The notes beneath the pieces were generated by a model, which saw only the letters and a program-made list of their open reading frames with translations, searched no databases and was not told where the DNA came from. From an uncultured Prevotellaceae bacterium (GTDB lineage: Bacteria > Bacteroidota > Bacteroidia > Bacteroidales > Muribaculaceae), in contig CAJLWM010000044.1 of assembly GCA_905210415.1 (NCBI GenBank), positions 1 to 16,889 of the forward strand: a stretch of 16,889 bases of DNA, read 5' to 3'. A program made the translations under genes and the position numbers. Positions within the stretch are counted from its first letter, which is position 1. Each line of letters opens with the position of its first letter. Of the stretch, positions 1 through 6,621 are shown piece after piece.

Positions 1-114
1 GGTATCTGCGTGAAATAAAATCACCAATGGCGGGACGTTGCCCACCGGCGCTGGAAATCGAAAAATATCCGTTAAATCTGCGGGTATCTGCGTGAGATAT
101 AATCACCACTGGCG
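1..114. repeat. 32-bp direct repeat pair, 82-base period
   Basis: Positions 1-32 and 83-114 match at 29 of 32 bases (mismatches at repeat positions 14, 18 and 28). Both start GGTATCTGCGTGA and end TGGCG. Within the second copy region ATCTGCG occurs twice in tandem (76-82, 86-92). The first copy begins at the window edge, so the array may extend to the left. Directly after the second copy GGCGTGA/TCACGCC (111-117/121-127) forms a perfect 7-bp hairpin with a 3-base loop. No T-run follows on the minus strand, so it is not a clear intrinsic terminator for the adjacent transporter gene. It is non-coding and probably part of an intergenic repeat family. Confidence 0.6.
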
Positions 115-153
115 TGAGCTTCACGCCAATAGCAATGCTTCACCCAGCCTACA

Positions 154-1080
154 TTACAGCCACTTGCGCCTCTTGAAGAAGAGAAGCGAGCAGATGGTGA
201 TAAGCACCGATATCACAAGCGCCACCGCAAAGCCCCATTTCCATTCTTCCATACCATTGATAAGGTTCATACCAAAAAGACTTGCCACCAATGTAGGGAA
301 CATGATGATCATGTTGAGCGACGTGAGCAGACGCATCACGCGGTTCATATTGTTGTTGATCACATTGGCATAGGTATCCATGGTAGAATTAAGGATGTTG
401 ATATAGATAGCCGTGGTCTCACGCGCCTGGTTCATCTCAATGTTGACATCCTCAATCAATTCGGCATCCAGTTCATCGACCGGCAGGCGAAACTTGATTT
501 TCGACAACAGAGTCTCGTTGCCACGAATAGAAGTGGCAAAATATGTCAAACTATCTTGCAATCTCGAGAGGCTCACAAGGTCGTTGTTGTCGATTTGCAT
601 ATCCAGATTGCGCTTAAATTTCTCTATGAGCATGCTCACCTGCTTCAGATATTTCAGATACCACACCGAAGCCGAGAGGAACAGGCAGAACACCAAGTCG
701 GCAGCATCGCTGAATCCCACGCCTTTGCGCTTATGATGATTGATAAAATCCTGAAGCATCCCCGTCTCTTGGTGGCAGATGGTGATTATCACATCCTTCT
801 TAATCACAATACCAAGGGGGATAGTGGTGTAAGGCGAACGGCTATTGGTCTTCTTCAATTGAGGTATACGCAAGATAATCATCAGCCATCCGTCATCATA
901 GTCATAACGAGCACGCTCATCCGTATCGGCAATGTCCGACATGAAATAGTCGGGCAACTGCAGTTTCTTATTCAAATATTCAATATCCGATTCGGTAGGG
1001 CATGTCACCTGAACCCAACAAGATGGACGCCATTCCTCCAACTCGTTTATGCCCTTGGTTATATTCCAAAATGCCAGCAT
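154..1080 (-). CDS. corA: CorA-family magnesium/divalent cation transporter
   Basis: This is an inner-membrane channel of the CorA/MIT family that moves Mg2+ (or Co2+, Ni2+) into the cytoplasm as a pentamer. The sequence shows the family layout. A long soluble alpha/beta and helical N-terminal part (about 1-250) is followed by two C-terminal membrane segments (about 253-271 and 283-303). The signature G270-M271-N272 sits at the end of the first segment, and a basic tail FKRRKWL closes the protein. The length of 308 aa is normal, and no upstream in-frame start is available. The loop after GMN (LINGMEEWKWG) has the usual acidic character. Zn2+ export (ZntB-like) is a less likely alternative. 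It is monocistronic, with a leader of about 100 bases from a -7 box at 1189-1196. The gene looks intact. Confidence 0.93.
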   Translation of the reverse strand: MLAFWNITKGINELEEWRPSCWVQVTCPTESDIEYLNKKLQLPDYFMSDIADTDERARYDYDDGWLMIILRIPQLKKTNSRSPYTTIPLGIVIKKDVIITICHQETGMLQDFINHHKRKGVGFSDAADLVFCLFLSASVWYLKYLKQVSMLIEKFKRNLDMQIDNNDLVSLSRLQDSLTYFATSIRGNETLLSKIKFRLPVDELDAELIEDVNIEMNQARETTAIYINILNSTMDTYANVINNNMNRVMRLLTSLNMIIMFPTLVASLFGMNLINGMEEWKWGFAVALVISVLITICSLLFFKRRKWL

Positions 1081-1161
1081 AGCTAAGTTACGTTTGTCGT
1101 TTAACTTCCGTTTGCTCGTTTGCCTATCTTTGTGACGATTAGCTTGCGATGTTCACATTCG

Positions 1162-1182
1162 GCAAGAGGGTCCAACTCTTGC
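1162..1182 (-). other. Hairpin at the predicted 5' end of the corA leader
   Basis: GCAAGAG (1162-1168) and CTCTTGC (1176-1182) form a perfect 7-bp stem with a 7-base loop. If transcription starts a few bases past the -7 box at 1189-1196, this hairpin would sit at the very start of the corA mRNA. It could stabilise the mRNA end. No known Mg2+ riboswitch fold was recognised in the remaining roughly 80 leader bases. Confidence 0.35.
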
Positions 1183-1188
1183 GCTTGG

Positions 1189-1196
1189 CAAAGATA
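1189..1196 (-). promoter_or_regulatory. Predicted -7 box (TATCTTTG) for corA
   Basis: Read on the minus strand, 1196 to 1189 is TATCTTTG, an exact match to the Bacteroidota -7 consensus TAnnTTTG. It lies about 110 bases upstream of the corA start. No convincing TTTG -33 element is present at 19-21 bases. A near mirror copy faces it on the plus strand (TATCTTTG at 1125-1132). Confidence 0.5.
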
Positions 1197-1215
1197 GCAA
1201 ACTTTCGCCGAAAAA

Positions 1216-1232
1216 TGGGGATTTTCGCCCCA
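1216..1232 (-). terminator. Possible weak terminator before corA
   Basis: TGGGG (1216-1220) and CCCCA (1228-1232) make a 5-bp stem with a 7-base loop. On the minus strand a run of five Ts follows, and on the plus strand a T-run appears at 1244-1250. It could end the small minus-strand transcript that starts near 1757, before the corA promoter. The stem is short, so this is tentative. Confidence 0.25.
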
Positions 1233-1393
1233 AAAAGCATTCATTTTTTTCACCCGTCATATCCACGCACATCTCCCGCCACATCGCCGCTCATCCACAC
1301 CCACACCGCCTTTCGCATTCACCCCCCATCACATCACATCTACGCATTTTCTACCACGCCAATCATATACACGGCAACTCCCAGAAATATTCG

Positions 1394-1570
1394 TCATCCC
1401 ACGAAGTGTATAAATAAGCCGAGAATGCGTACGCTTGATTGCCAACCACAAAAATACTCTGCTTGTTCTATAATATATCGTTCTTCAAACATTTTATCTA
1501 TACACAGAAATGCACTTCTCGAAATAAGCAATACTGTAAGCAGCACTATTATTTTTACAAAAACCTTCAT
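1394..1570 (-). CDS. Small membrane protein, possibly truncated by in-frame TGA
   Basis: This 58-codon frame starts MKVFVKIIVLLTVLLISRS, a lysine-led hydrophobic segment typical of a signal anchor. A polar, partly acidic stretch with two cysteines (C42 and, earlier, C23) follows, then a second hydrophobic run beginning VRILGLFIHFVG. The ATG lies three bases after the stop of the upstream small frame, so translation could be coupled. After the TGA at 1394-1396 the same frame continues for 17 more hydrophobic codons (RIFLGVAVYMIGVVENA) to TAG at 1340-1342, so a transmembrane helix appears to be split by the stop. Either the 58-aa product is real, or this is a decayed gene of about 76 aa. I recognise no family. 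Coding status is inferred from composition and arrangement only. Confidence 0.35.
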   Translation of the reverse strand: MKVFVKIIVLLTVLLISRSAFLCIDKMFEERYIIEQAEYFCGWQSSVRILGLFIHFVG

Positions 1571-1573
1571 TTT

Positions 1574-1723
1574 TCACTCTTTTTTTCGGTCCACCTCTTT
1601 CATTACATCTTCTCGTGTAGGGATTTTGCCATTCGTCGTCAGCATCACAACACGCCATGTCCATGCTTGCGCGCAAGCATGCAGCATAGCTGATAATGAC
1701 ACTTCTGCTCTCATTCCACTCAT
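1574..1723 (-). CDS. Small hypothetical protein, first frame of a two-frame unit
   Basis: This 49-codon frame begins ATG AGT GGA and ends in TGA three bases before the next small frame. The product has a mixed alpha-helical look: an N-terminal part with MRAEVSLSAMLHACAQAW and a C-terminal charged part containing TNGKIPTREDVMKEV followed by a basic tail. It has no signal peptide and no recognised motif. The frame has been open since a TAA at 1754-1756, directly downstream of a -7 box at 1763-1770. That places the ATG about 34 bases from the predicted transcript start. It is in the same frame as the next ORF, so one protein broken by TGA is an alternative reading. A perfect 20-bp palindrome lies inside it. 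Function is unknown. Confidence 0.38.
   Translation of the reverse strand: MSGMRAEVSLSAMLHACAQAWTWRVVMLTTNGKIPTREDVMKEVDRKKE
1662..1681. repeat. Perfect 20-bp palindrome
   Basis: The sequence CATGCTTGCG directly followed by CGCAAGCATG is a perfect palindrome with no spacer. It falls inside the 49-codon small frame. Such a palindrome can be a dimeric DNA-binding site, though no adjacent regulator gene is visible. The coding sequence could also produce it by chance. Confidence 0.6.
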
Positions 1724-1762
1724 AATTTGGGCTTTATCGTTGGTATTAAAGGCTTATTTTCC

Positions 1763-1770
1763 CAAAGTTA
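1763..1770 (-). promoter_or_regulatory. Predicted -7 box (TAACTTTG) for the small minus-strand unit
   Basis: Read on the minus strand, 1770 to 1763 is TAACTTTG, an exact TAnnTTTG match and the same octamer found before the GH92 gene and before the efflux operon. It lies 40 bases upstream of the 49-codon frame and is arranged back to back with the plus-strand box at 1826-1833. No clear -33 element is seen. Confidence 0.5.
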
Positions 1771-1825
1771 TAAAAAAGGTTTGGTGTTTTTCCTTTTTAA
1801 TACCCCGTTTTTGCAATTTTATGAT

Positions 1826-1833
1826 TACTTTTG
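1826..1833 (+). promoter_or_regulatory. Predicted -7 box (TACTTTTG) for the polyamine gene
   Basis: TACTTTTG matches TAnnTTTG exactly and lies 84 bases before the ATG at 1917. The -33 region is only T-rich. The leader ends in an A-rich stretch without a Shine-Dalgarno sequence, as is common in Bacteroidota. Confidence 0.55.
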
Positions 1834-1916
1834 TCTACACAAAGTCAGAGAACTGCGTCAGAGATGGCGCAAAAAGGTTAATATTAATTTAAAAACGACT
1901 CTTACTATAAATAAAA

Positions 1917-3149
1917 ATGGGTAAAGTATTGATTATCGGATGCGGTGGCGTAGGCACCGTAGTGGCGCATAAATGTGCTCAAAACCCCGACGTGTTCAAC
2001 GAAATCGTTATCGCCTCTCGCACAAAGAGCAAGTGCGACGCTGTGGCTAAGGCCATCGGCGCACCTAACATCACCACCGACTCGGTGGATGCCGACAGTG
2101 TGCCTCAATTGGTGGAACTTTTCAAGAAACATCGTCCCGACATCGTGATAAACGTGGCTCTTCCTTATCAAGACCTCACTATCATGGATGCTTGTTTGGA
2201 ATGCGGCGTAAACTATCTTGACACCGCCAATTATGAGCCTCGCGACGAAGCTCACTTTGAATACAGCTGGCAATGGGCTTACCGTGAACGCTTTGAGAAG
2301 GCTGGCCTTACCGCAATACTCGGCTGCGGTTTCGACCCAGGTGTCACCAGCATCTACACCGCTTATGCCGCTAAACACCACTTCAAGGAAATTCAATTCC
2401 TCGACATCGTGGACTGCAACGCAGGCAATCACCACAAGGCGTTTGCCACTAACTTCAACCCAGAAATCAACATCCGCGAAATCACTCAGAAGGGCCTTTA
2501 TTGGGAAAACGGCGAATGGGTGGAAACAGAGCCTCTTGAAATACACAAGCCTCTGACATACCCTGAAATCGGTCCTAAGGAAAGCTATCTGCTCCACCAC
2601 GAGGAGATTGAGAGCCTTGTGATTAATTTCCCTACCATCAAGCGCGCTCGCTTCTGGATGACTTTCGGACAACAATACCTCACTTACCTCGATTGCATAC
2701 AAAATCTGGGTATGAGCCGCATCGATGAGATTGAATATGCTGCTCCGCTTGCCGACAATCCTGAAAAGACTGTGAAGGTGAAGATTGTGCCTTTGCAATT
2801 CCTAAAGGCCGTATTGCCTAACCCTCAAGACCTCGGATCGAACTACGACGGTCAGACCAGCATCGGCTGCCGCATTCGCGGTATCGGTAAGGACGGCAAA
2901 GAACTCACCTACTACATCTACAACAACTGCTCTCACGAGGCTGCTTACAAGGAAACTGGCATGCAAGGCGTAAGCTACACCACTGGTGTGCCTGCCATGA
3001 CTGGCGCTATGATGTTCCTCAAGGGCATTTGGAAGAAGCCGGGCGTTCACAACGTGGAAGAATTCGATCCAGATCCATTCCTCGACGTCCTCAACAAGCA
3101 AGGTCTTCCTTGGCACGAAGTGTTCAACTGCGACCTCGAATTAGACTAA
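1917..3149 (+). CDS. Carboxynorspermidine dehydrogenase (saccharopine dehydrogenase family)
   Basis: This cytoplasmic NAD(P)H-dependent enzyme is of the Lys1-like branch. In Bacteroidota it condenses a diamine with aspartate semialdehyde to carboxy(nor)spermidine, the alternative route to spermidine. The N-terminus MGKVLIIGCGGVG is a Rossmann nucleotide-binding loop (G8, G10, G13), followed by IVIASRTKSKCDAVA for the second strand. The middle holds conserved family blocks such as VNVALPYQDLTIMDACLECGVNYLDTANYE and GCGFDPGVTSIYTAYAAKH. The length of 410 aa is normal for the family (about 400). The partner decarboxylase (nspC-like) is not in the window, so the pathway is split across loci. The gene is monocistronic and closed by a hairpin terminator. 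The main alternative is a saccharopine dehydrogenase for lysine metabolism, which is less likely in this phylum. Confidence 0.85.
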   Translation: MGKVLIIGCGGVGTVVAHKCAQNPDVFNEIVIASRTKSKCDAVAKAIGAPNITTDSVDADSVPQLVELFKKHRPDIVINVALPYQDLTIMDACLECGVNYLDTANYEPRDEAHFEYSWQWAYRERFEKAGLTAILGCGFDPGVTSIYTAYAAKHHFKEIQFLDIVDCNAGNHHKAFATNFNPEINIREITQKGLYWENGEWVETEPLEIHKPLTYPEIGPKESYLLHHEEIESLVINFPTIKRARFWMTFGQQYLTYLDCIQNLGMSRIDEIEYAAPLADNPEKTVKVKIVPLQFLKAVLPNPQDLGSNYDGQTSIGCRIRGIGKDGKELTYYIYNNCSHEAAYKETGMQGVSYTTGVPAMTGAMMFLKGIWKKPGVHNVEEFDPDPFLDVLNKQGLPWHEVFNCDLELD

Positions 3150-3203
3150 GCATTACATACAATCGATGAGGTTTTATCTCCGCCGATTGATGCAATAACA
3201 GAC

Positions 3204-3238
3204 AAAAGCCGCGACGCAATCTGCGCCACGGCTTTTTT
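3204..3238 (+). terminator. Intrinsic terminator after the polyamine gene
   Basis: AAAAGCCG (3204-3211) pairs perfectly with CGGCTTTT (3229-3236), an inner CGCA/TGCG pair extends the stem, and six Ts follow at 3233-3238. It sits 55 bases past the stop at 3149. On the minus strand the same hairpin is followed by four Ts, so it may also stop transcripts of the GH92 gene. Confidence 0.85.
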
Positions 3239-3241
3239 ATT

Positions 3242-3276
3242 CCAAATCGGTCATTAGGGCCTAATGACGATTTGGG
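3242..3276. repeat. Palindromic repeat element, copy A
   Basis: CCAAATCG (3242-3249), one unpaired G, TCATTAGG (3251-3258), one central G, CCTAATGA (3260-3267) and CGATTTGG (3268-3275) form a near-perfect 16-bp inverted repeat with one bulge. It ends one base from the stop codon of the GH92 gene (TAA at 3280-3278 on the minus strand). Related copies lie at 10121-10155, 9972-10012 and, partly, 6691-6704. Confidence 0.8.
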
Positions 3277-3277
3277 A

Positions 3278-6200
3278 TTATTCCTTCTCTTCACTATATA
3301 TCTGCTTGATTGCATCGGCAGTGAGGGCTACAGCATAGATGCGTGTGTCACGGAAACGGATATTGCCAAAGCGTGCATATGGCATCTCGGCATTGCGCCC
3401 CACATTCCATGGCACCTCAGTGGCAGCAATCGCTCCATCCACCGCTATGGTCTGCGTCAATTGCCCGTCGATATACAATTTTATGCTACCGGCTTCGCAC
3501 ACACCTGCCACCAGATGCCAATGGTCAAACCAATCATCCGGCACCGCCACTTCGCACTGGCCCCGACCCCATCCGCCAGCAAAAAACACAAGGCGGTTGC
3601 CTCTCTGCATCTTCATTAGCGTGTAATCGCCCTTGGTAAAGAAATCGATATATCCCTTGCCGTTTTTCGACGACATATTCACCCACGAGAGCATGGTGAA
3701 CTGCTGATATGGATACATCAGGCTTGCCGATTTAGGAAACTCAATATATGCTCCCCAACCCGTTGCCACCGAGCGGTCGGCCCAAACGAGCGGCCCGAAG
3801 CAACTGCCGTGGTTGCGGAAGCCCGATTTATCCACCGCCATGCTATCCACATAATCCACATCAAGCACCGTGGCTTGCACGTCGTCGCAATAGCCTTTCA
3901 CAGAGGCTGTGTGTTGCAGCACCTTCAATTCATTCACCCTGCAAGGGAGCGAATCGAGGCTGTAGACGTATTTTCTGCTCTCGCCCGGCTGCAATGCCAC
4001 CTGCGCCTCACCTGCCAAGTCGCTATTTCTGCGAAGTGCCACCATGCCCTTATATGGCTTACCGCTTATATTCTTAATCGTGGCTACTACTTGCACCGGA
4101 GTGCCGCATTTCACCACCGGAGTCGCGGCTATATCTTCGCATTCAAGGCGCATCAAGCGGCTTCGGTTGCTTTTCACCTTCACCGTAAACGCCTTGTCGG
4201 CCAAGCACAATCGGTGCTTACCCTCGGCATACAGTCGGTATCGCAGAGTGTCGCATGCGCTGCCATTTGCCGGCACATACACATTTTTGCTCGCCACCGT
4301 GTCGCCCTTGCACGTGAGCGCCACCACGCACACTCCATCGGAGCCGCTGTTGGTCAACACTATCGGCATCACCACTTCCTCGTTAGGCAACACCTTGCGA
4401 GGCTGTTTGCCCTGCGCCGCCACAGCAAACTGTGGTGCTCCGGCGTTGTAGGAATACGGCATCTGCATATCGGCGGCAGCAAACGCTTTGCCCCAATCGT
4501 ATGTGAGTTCTCCGCCACGCAGCAATTCGCTATGGGTGATGTGGCAACGACGCTGTGCCACGCCATTGAGCACAGGCTGTGGCATAAAATCGCCCGACGC
4601 ATTACCCCCACGGGTGATGCACATTGTCTTGCCATCTGCCAAATGAATGCTCACGCTCGGCACAAGTGGCGGCACGACTACGTATTCATCTGTGCCAGGG
4701 CAAACTGGCATTATGCCCATTACTGCAAACGCATACCAACTCGACATCGAGCCGAGGTCGTCGTTGCCGGGAATTCCGCCCGGAGTTATATCATAGCAAT
4801 CTTGCGCCACGCTGCGCACATATTTCGCGGCAAGGTCGGGACGCTTAGCCCACACAAACAGCCACGGATAGTGCAGAATAGTCTCATTGTCAAACACTAT
4901 ATTACCGCCATCAAACGCCTCTTGCAATCGTTGGGCAAATAGTTTGCTTCCGCCACTCAGATTCACCAGATGATTCACATTATGCGGCGCAAACAGCGAT
5001 GCGGTGTATTTATTGCTCTCCTGATAACCCAATTCGCCGCAGCCATGCAGGAATCGCTTACCCTCGCGAGGCAGCATAAACATGGTGGACGCATCCCACA
5101 GATTCACATAATTCTGCACCCTTTCGGCATACTGCGCCGCCTCAGCCGATCGGCCAAGCAACGTGCCAAGGCGCATCATCGCCCAATCATCGTAGGCCAA
5201 TTCGGCAGTGATGCTCACACTCTGCTCCTCACGGGCGTCAACATAGCCGTGACGCAGATACTGCTGCATGGCCTCGCTGTGATGCAGTTTGCCATACGAG
5301 GCTTCGCAAGCATCATAGATATCCTTTAGCTGACCATCAGCCACGCCATTGACATACGAGTCGAGCAATATCGCTATCACGTGCAATCCGGTCATCGGGC
5401 CTTTTGGCAACATTCCTCCGTGCTGATATTCATCAAGCAGGCTTTCCACTATGCCACGCTGAACATCGGGCTTAATCAGCGAGAGCAGCGGATGAAGCGT
5501 GCGGAATGTGTCCCACGGCGAATAGCCACGATACACAGGCTTCTCACCCACGTCTGCCACATTGATAGGATGTAGCAACGAGTGATATATCGCAGTATAG
5601 AATTTCTGCATCGTCTTATCGTCGGCGCCGTCTATATCCACACACGCCAACTCTCTGCGCCAATCGGCATAAGCCTTCGTCCTTACCGCATCAAAATCGC
5701 CTCCGCACAATTGCTTCTTGGCGTTTTGCGCACTTTGCGCAACGCCATTTGCCGACACGCTCAGCATCACCTGCAGTGGCGATTTTGTGTCAAAATGCGC
5801 TATCAAAGTGTCGCCACGCAGCGTGTGACTCCTCATCGGAGCGGAGAACTTGATTATGGTGTTGTTCATCGCGCAATGCACCTCGGCATTGCCCACCACC
5901 TTGATGCTGCCACCGCGGCAAATCATCACTGTGGAAGCACTACTCACTGTGGTGTAACGCACAATGCCCGCATGCGAGGCTGCCGTCATCGCCACCTCAT
6001 CGCCATCGGCAAAGCGCACGCCATAGTAGCCCGGACGAGCCACCTCATCGGCATGGCTGAATTGCCGGCCTGCATAATCCTTTGGCAGACGTTCCACATT
6101 GCCACGCACAAAGGTCATATACAATCGCCCAGCGGCACCGTTTGGCGAACCGCTGTGATGCCCCATGCACGAGAAATAAAGTATCTTATCATCGGAATAG

Positions 6201-6466
6201 TAATACCCCTTTTCCTCGGGACGGACACTGGTCTCGGGCGACAACTGCACTATGCCCCAGGGCGACACAGCCCCCGGATAAGTGCCCCCATAGTTGCCCC
6301 ACAACGTGGGAGCATCGCTTATGGCAGTGCCAATCATCGGATTCACCCACTGAGCATTGTCGCGCTCAGCGGCCCACACCACGCAGCACTGCATTGCCAA
6401 AGCAATCACCGCCGCCAATAGTCGTCTGGAATAGTTCTTCATATCGTGTTTCATACGGTTCTTCAT
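3278..6466 (-). CDS. Secreted GH92-family glycosidase with C-terminal LamG-like domain
   Basis: GH92 enzymes are calcium-dependent exo-alpha-mannosidases that trim mannose from glycans such as host N-glycans or fungal mannan. After a signal peptide (about 9-33, no lipobox) come family blocks: VNPMIGT with YPGAVSPWGIVQLSPET (41-79), SPWDTFRTLHPLL (316-328), Q482-E483 in the general-acid region and GNDDLGSMSSWY (567-578), whose aspartates match the general-base site. Two motifs are unusual. The usual EGNAWQY-like segment reads ESNKYTA (483-489), and the usual NEPSHH reads NETILH (527-532). After about residue 675 come beta-rich CARDB/NEW3-like segments, then a LamG/concanavalin-like domain (about 870-1060), so the 1062 aa exceed the usual roughly 750. 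The predicted -7 box lies 8 bases before this ATG, so the start at 6442 (MKNYSRRLL, 1054 aa) may be the true one. Specificity cannot be told from sequence. No SusC/SusD pair is nearby. Confidence 0.88.
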   Translation of the reverse strand: MKNRMKHDMKNYSRRLLAAVIALAMQCCVVWAAERDNAQWVNPMIGTAISDAPTLWGNYGGTYPGAVSPWGIVQLSPETSVRPEEKGYYYSDDKILYFSCMGHHSGSPNGAAGRLYMTFVRGNVERLPKDYAGRQFSHADEVARPGYYGVRFADGDEVAMTAASHAGIVRYTTVSSASTVMICRGGSIKVVGNAEVHCAMNNTIIKFSAPMRSHTLRGDTLIAHFDTKSPLQVMLSVSANGVAQSAQNAKKQLCGGDFDAVRTKAYADWRRELACVDIDGADDKTMQKFYTAIYHSLLHPINVADVGEKPVYRGYSPWDTFRTLHPLLSLIKPDVQRGIVESLLDEYQHGGMLPKGPMTGLHVIAILLDSYVNGVADGQLKDIYDACEASYGKLHHSEAMQQYLRHGYVDAREEQSVSITAELAYDDWAMMRLGTLLGRSAEAAQYAERVQNYVNLWDASTMFMLPREGKRFLHGCGELGYQESNKYTASLFAPHNVNHLVNLSGGSKLFAQRLQEAFDGGNIVFDNETILHYPWLFVWAKRPDLAAKYVRSVAQDCYDITPGGIPGNDDLGSMSSWYAFAVMGIMPVCPGTDEYVVVPPLVPSVSIHLADGKTMCITRGGNASGDFMPQPVLNGVAQRRCHITHSELLRGGELTYDWGKAFAAADMQMPYSYNAGAPQFAVAAQGKQPRKVLPNEEVVMPIVLTNSGSDGVCVVALTCKGDTVASKNVYVPANGSACDTLRYRLYAEGKHRLCLADKAFTVKVKSNRSRLMRLECEDIAATPVVKCGTPVQVVATIKNISGKPYKGMVALRRNSDLAGEAQVALQPGESRKYVYSLDSLPCRVNELKVLQHTASVKGYCDDVQATVLDVDYVDSMAVDKSGFRNHGSCFGPLVWADRSVATGWGAYIEFPKSASLMYPYQQFTMLSWVNMSSKNGKGYIDFFTKGDYTLMKMQRGNRLVFFAGGWGRGQCEVAVPDDWFDHWHLVAGVCEAGSIKLYIDGQLTQTIAVDGAIAATEVPWNVGRNAEMPYARFGNIRFRDTRIYAVALTADAIKQIYSEEKE

Positions 6467-6473
6467 AATATTC

Positions 6474-6481
6474 CAAAGTTA
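6474..6481 (-). promoter_or_regulatory. Predicted -7 box (TAACTTTG) for the GH92 gene
   Basis: Read on the minus strand, 6481 to 6474 is TAACTTTG, an exact TAnnTTTG match. Transcription would start near 6467, so the ATG at 6464-6466 would be leaderless. The third in-frame ATG at 6440-6442 would have a leader of about 25 bases, which favours that start. Confidence 0.55.
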
Positions 6482-6515
6482 AAAAATATCCCCAACATAT
6501 CCACCCAAAACCATC

Positions 6516-6547
6516 AAAAAAGCGCGCCTTCATATAGGCACGCTTTT
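6516..6547 (-). terminator. Intrinsic terminator, distal one after the PepSY gene
   Basis: AAAAGCG (6518-6524) pairs with CGCTTTT (6541-6547), and GCCT (6526-6529) pairs with AGGC (6536-6539), with a 6-base loop and one mismatch. On the minus strand the stem ends in six Ts. It lies just upstream of the GH92 promoter and would insulate that gene from read-through. Confidence 0.8.
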
Positions 6548-6621
6548 GCTTGTCAATCAACCGGTCGATTCAATACATGCTTCGACAAGCGAAGCACAAG
6601 GGAGCTATCGGCTGTTTCCAG

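Noticed and set aside
1..127. A CRISPR array
   Set aside because: There are only two imperfect repeats with 50 bases between them and no cas genes nearby, so the pattern does not meet CRISPR criteria.
1367..1456. A second minus-strand frame whose end reads VGNQAYAFSAYLYTSWDDEYFWELPCI
   Set aside because: It looks protein-like at first, but it is closed upstream by TAG, has no start and overlaps the better-supported small frame in another phase.
1149..1892. A plus-strand open frame of 247 codons
   Set aside because: Its protein is low-complexity (H, P, T and S rich) with no domain or family pattern. It runs antisense over the more protein-like minus-strand frames and shares space with the polyamine gene's promoter.
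3809..4942. A long plus-strand frame of 377 codons inside the GH92 gene
   Set aside because: It is an antisense shadow. It is rich in His, Arg and Ala, shows no conserved domain, and the minus-strand GH92 motifs fully explain the region.
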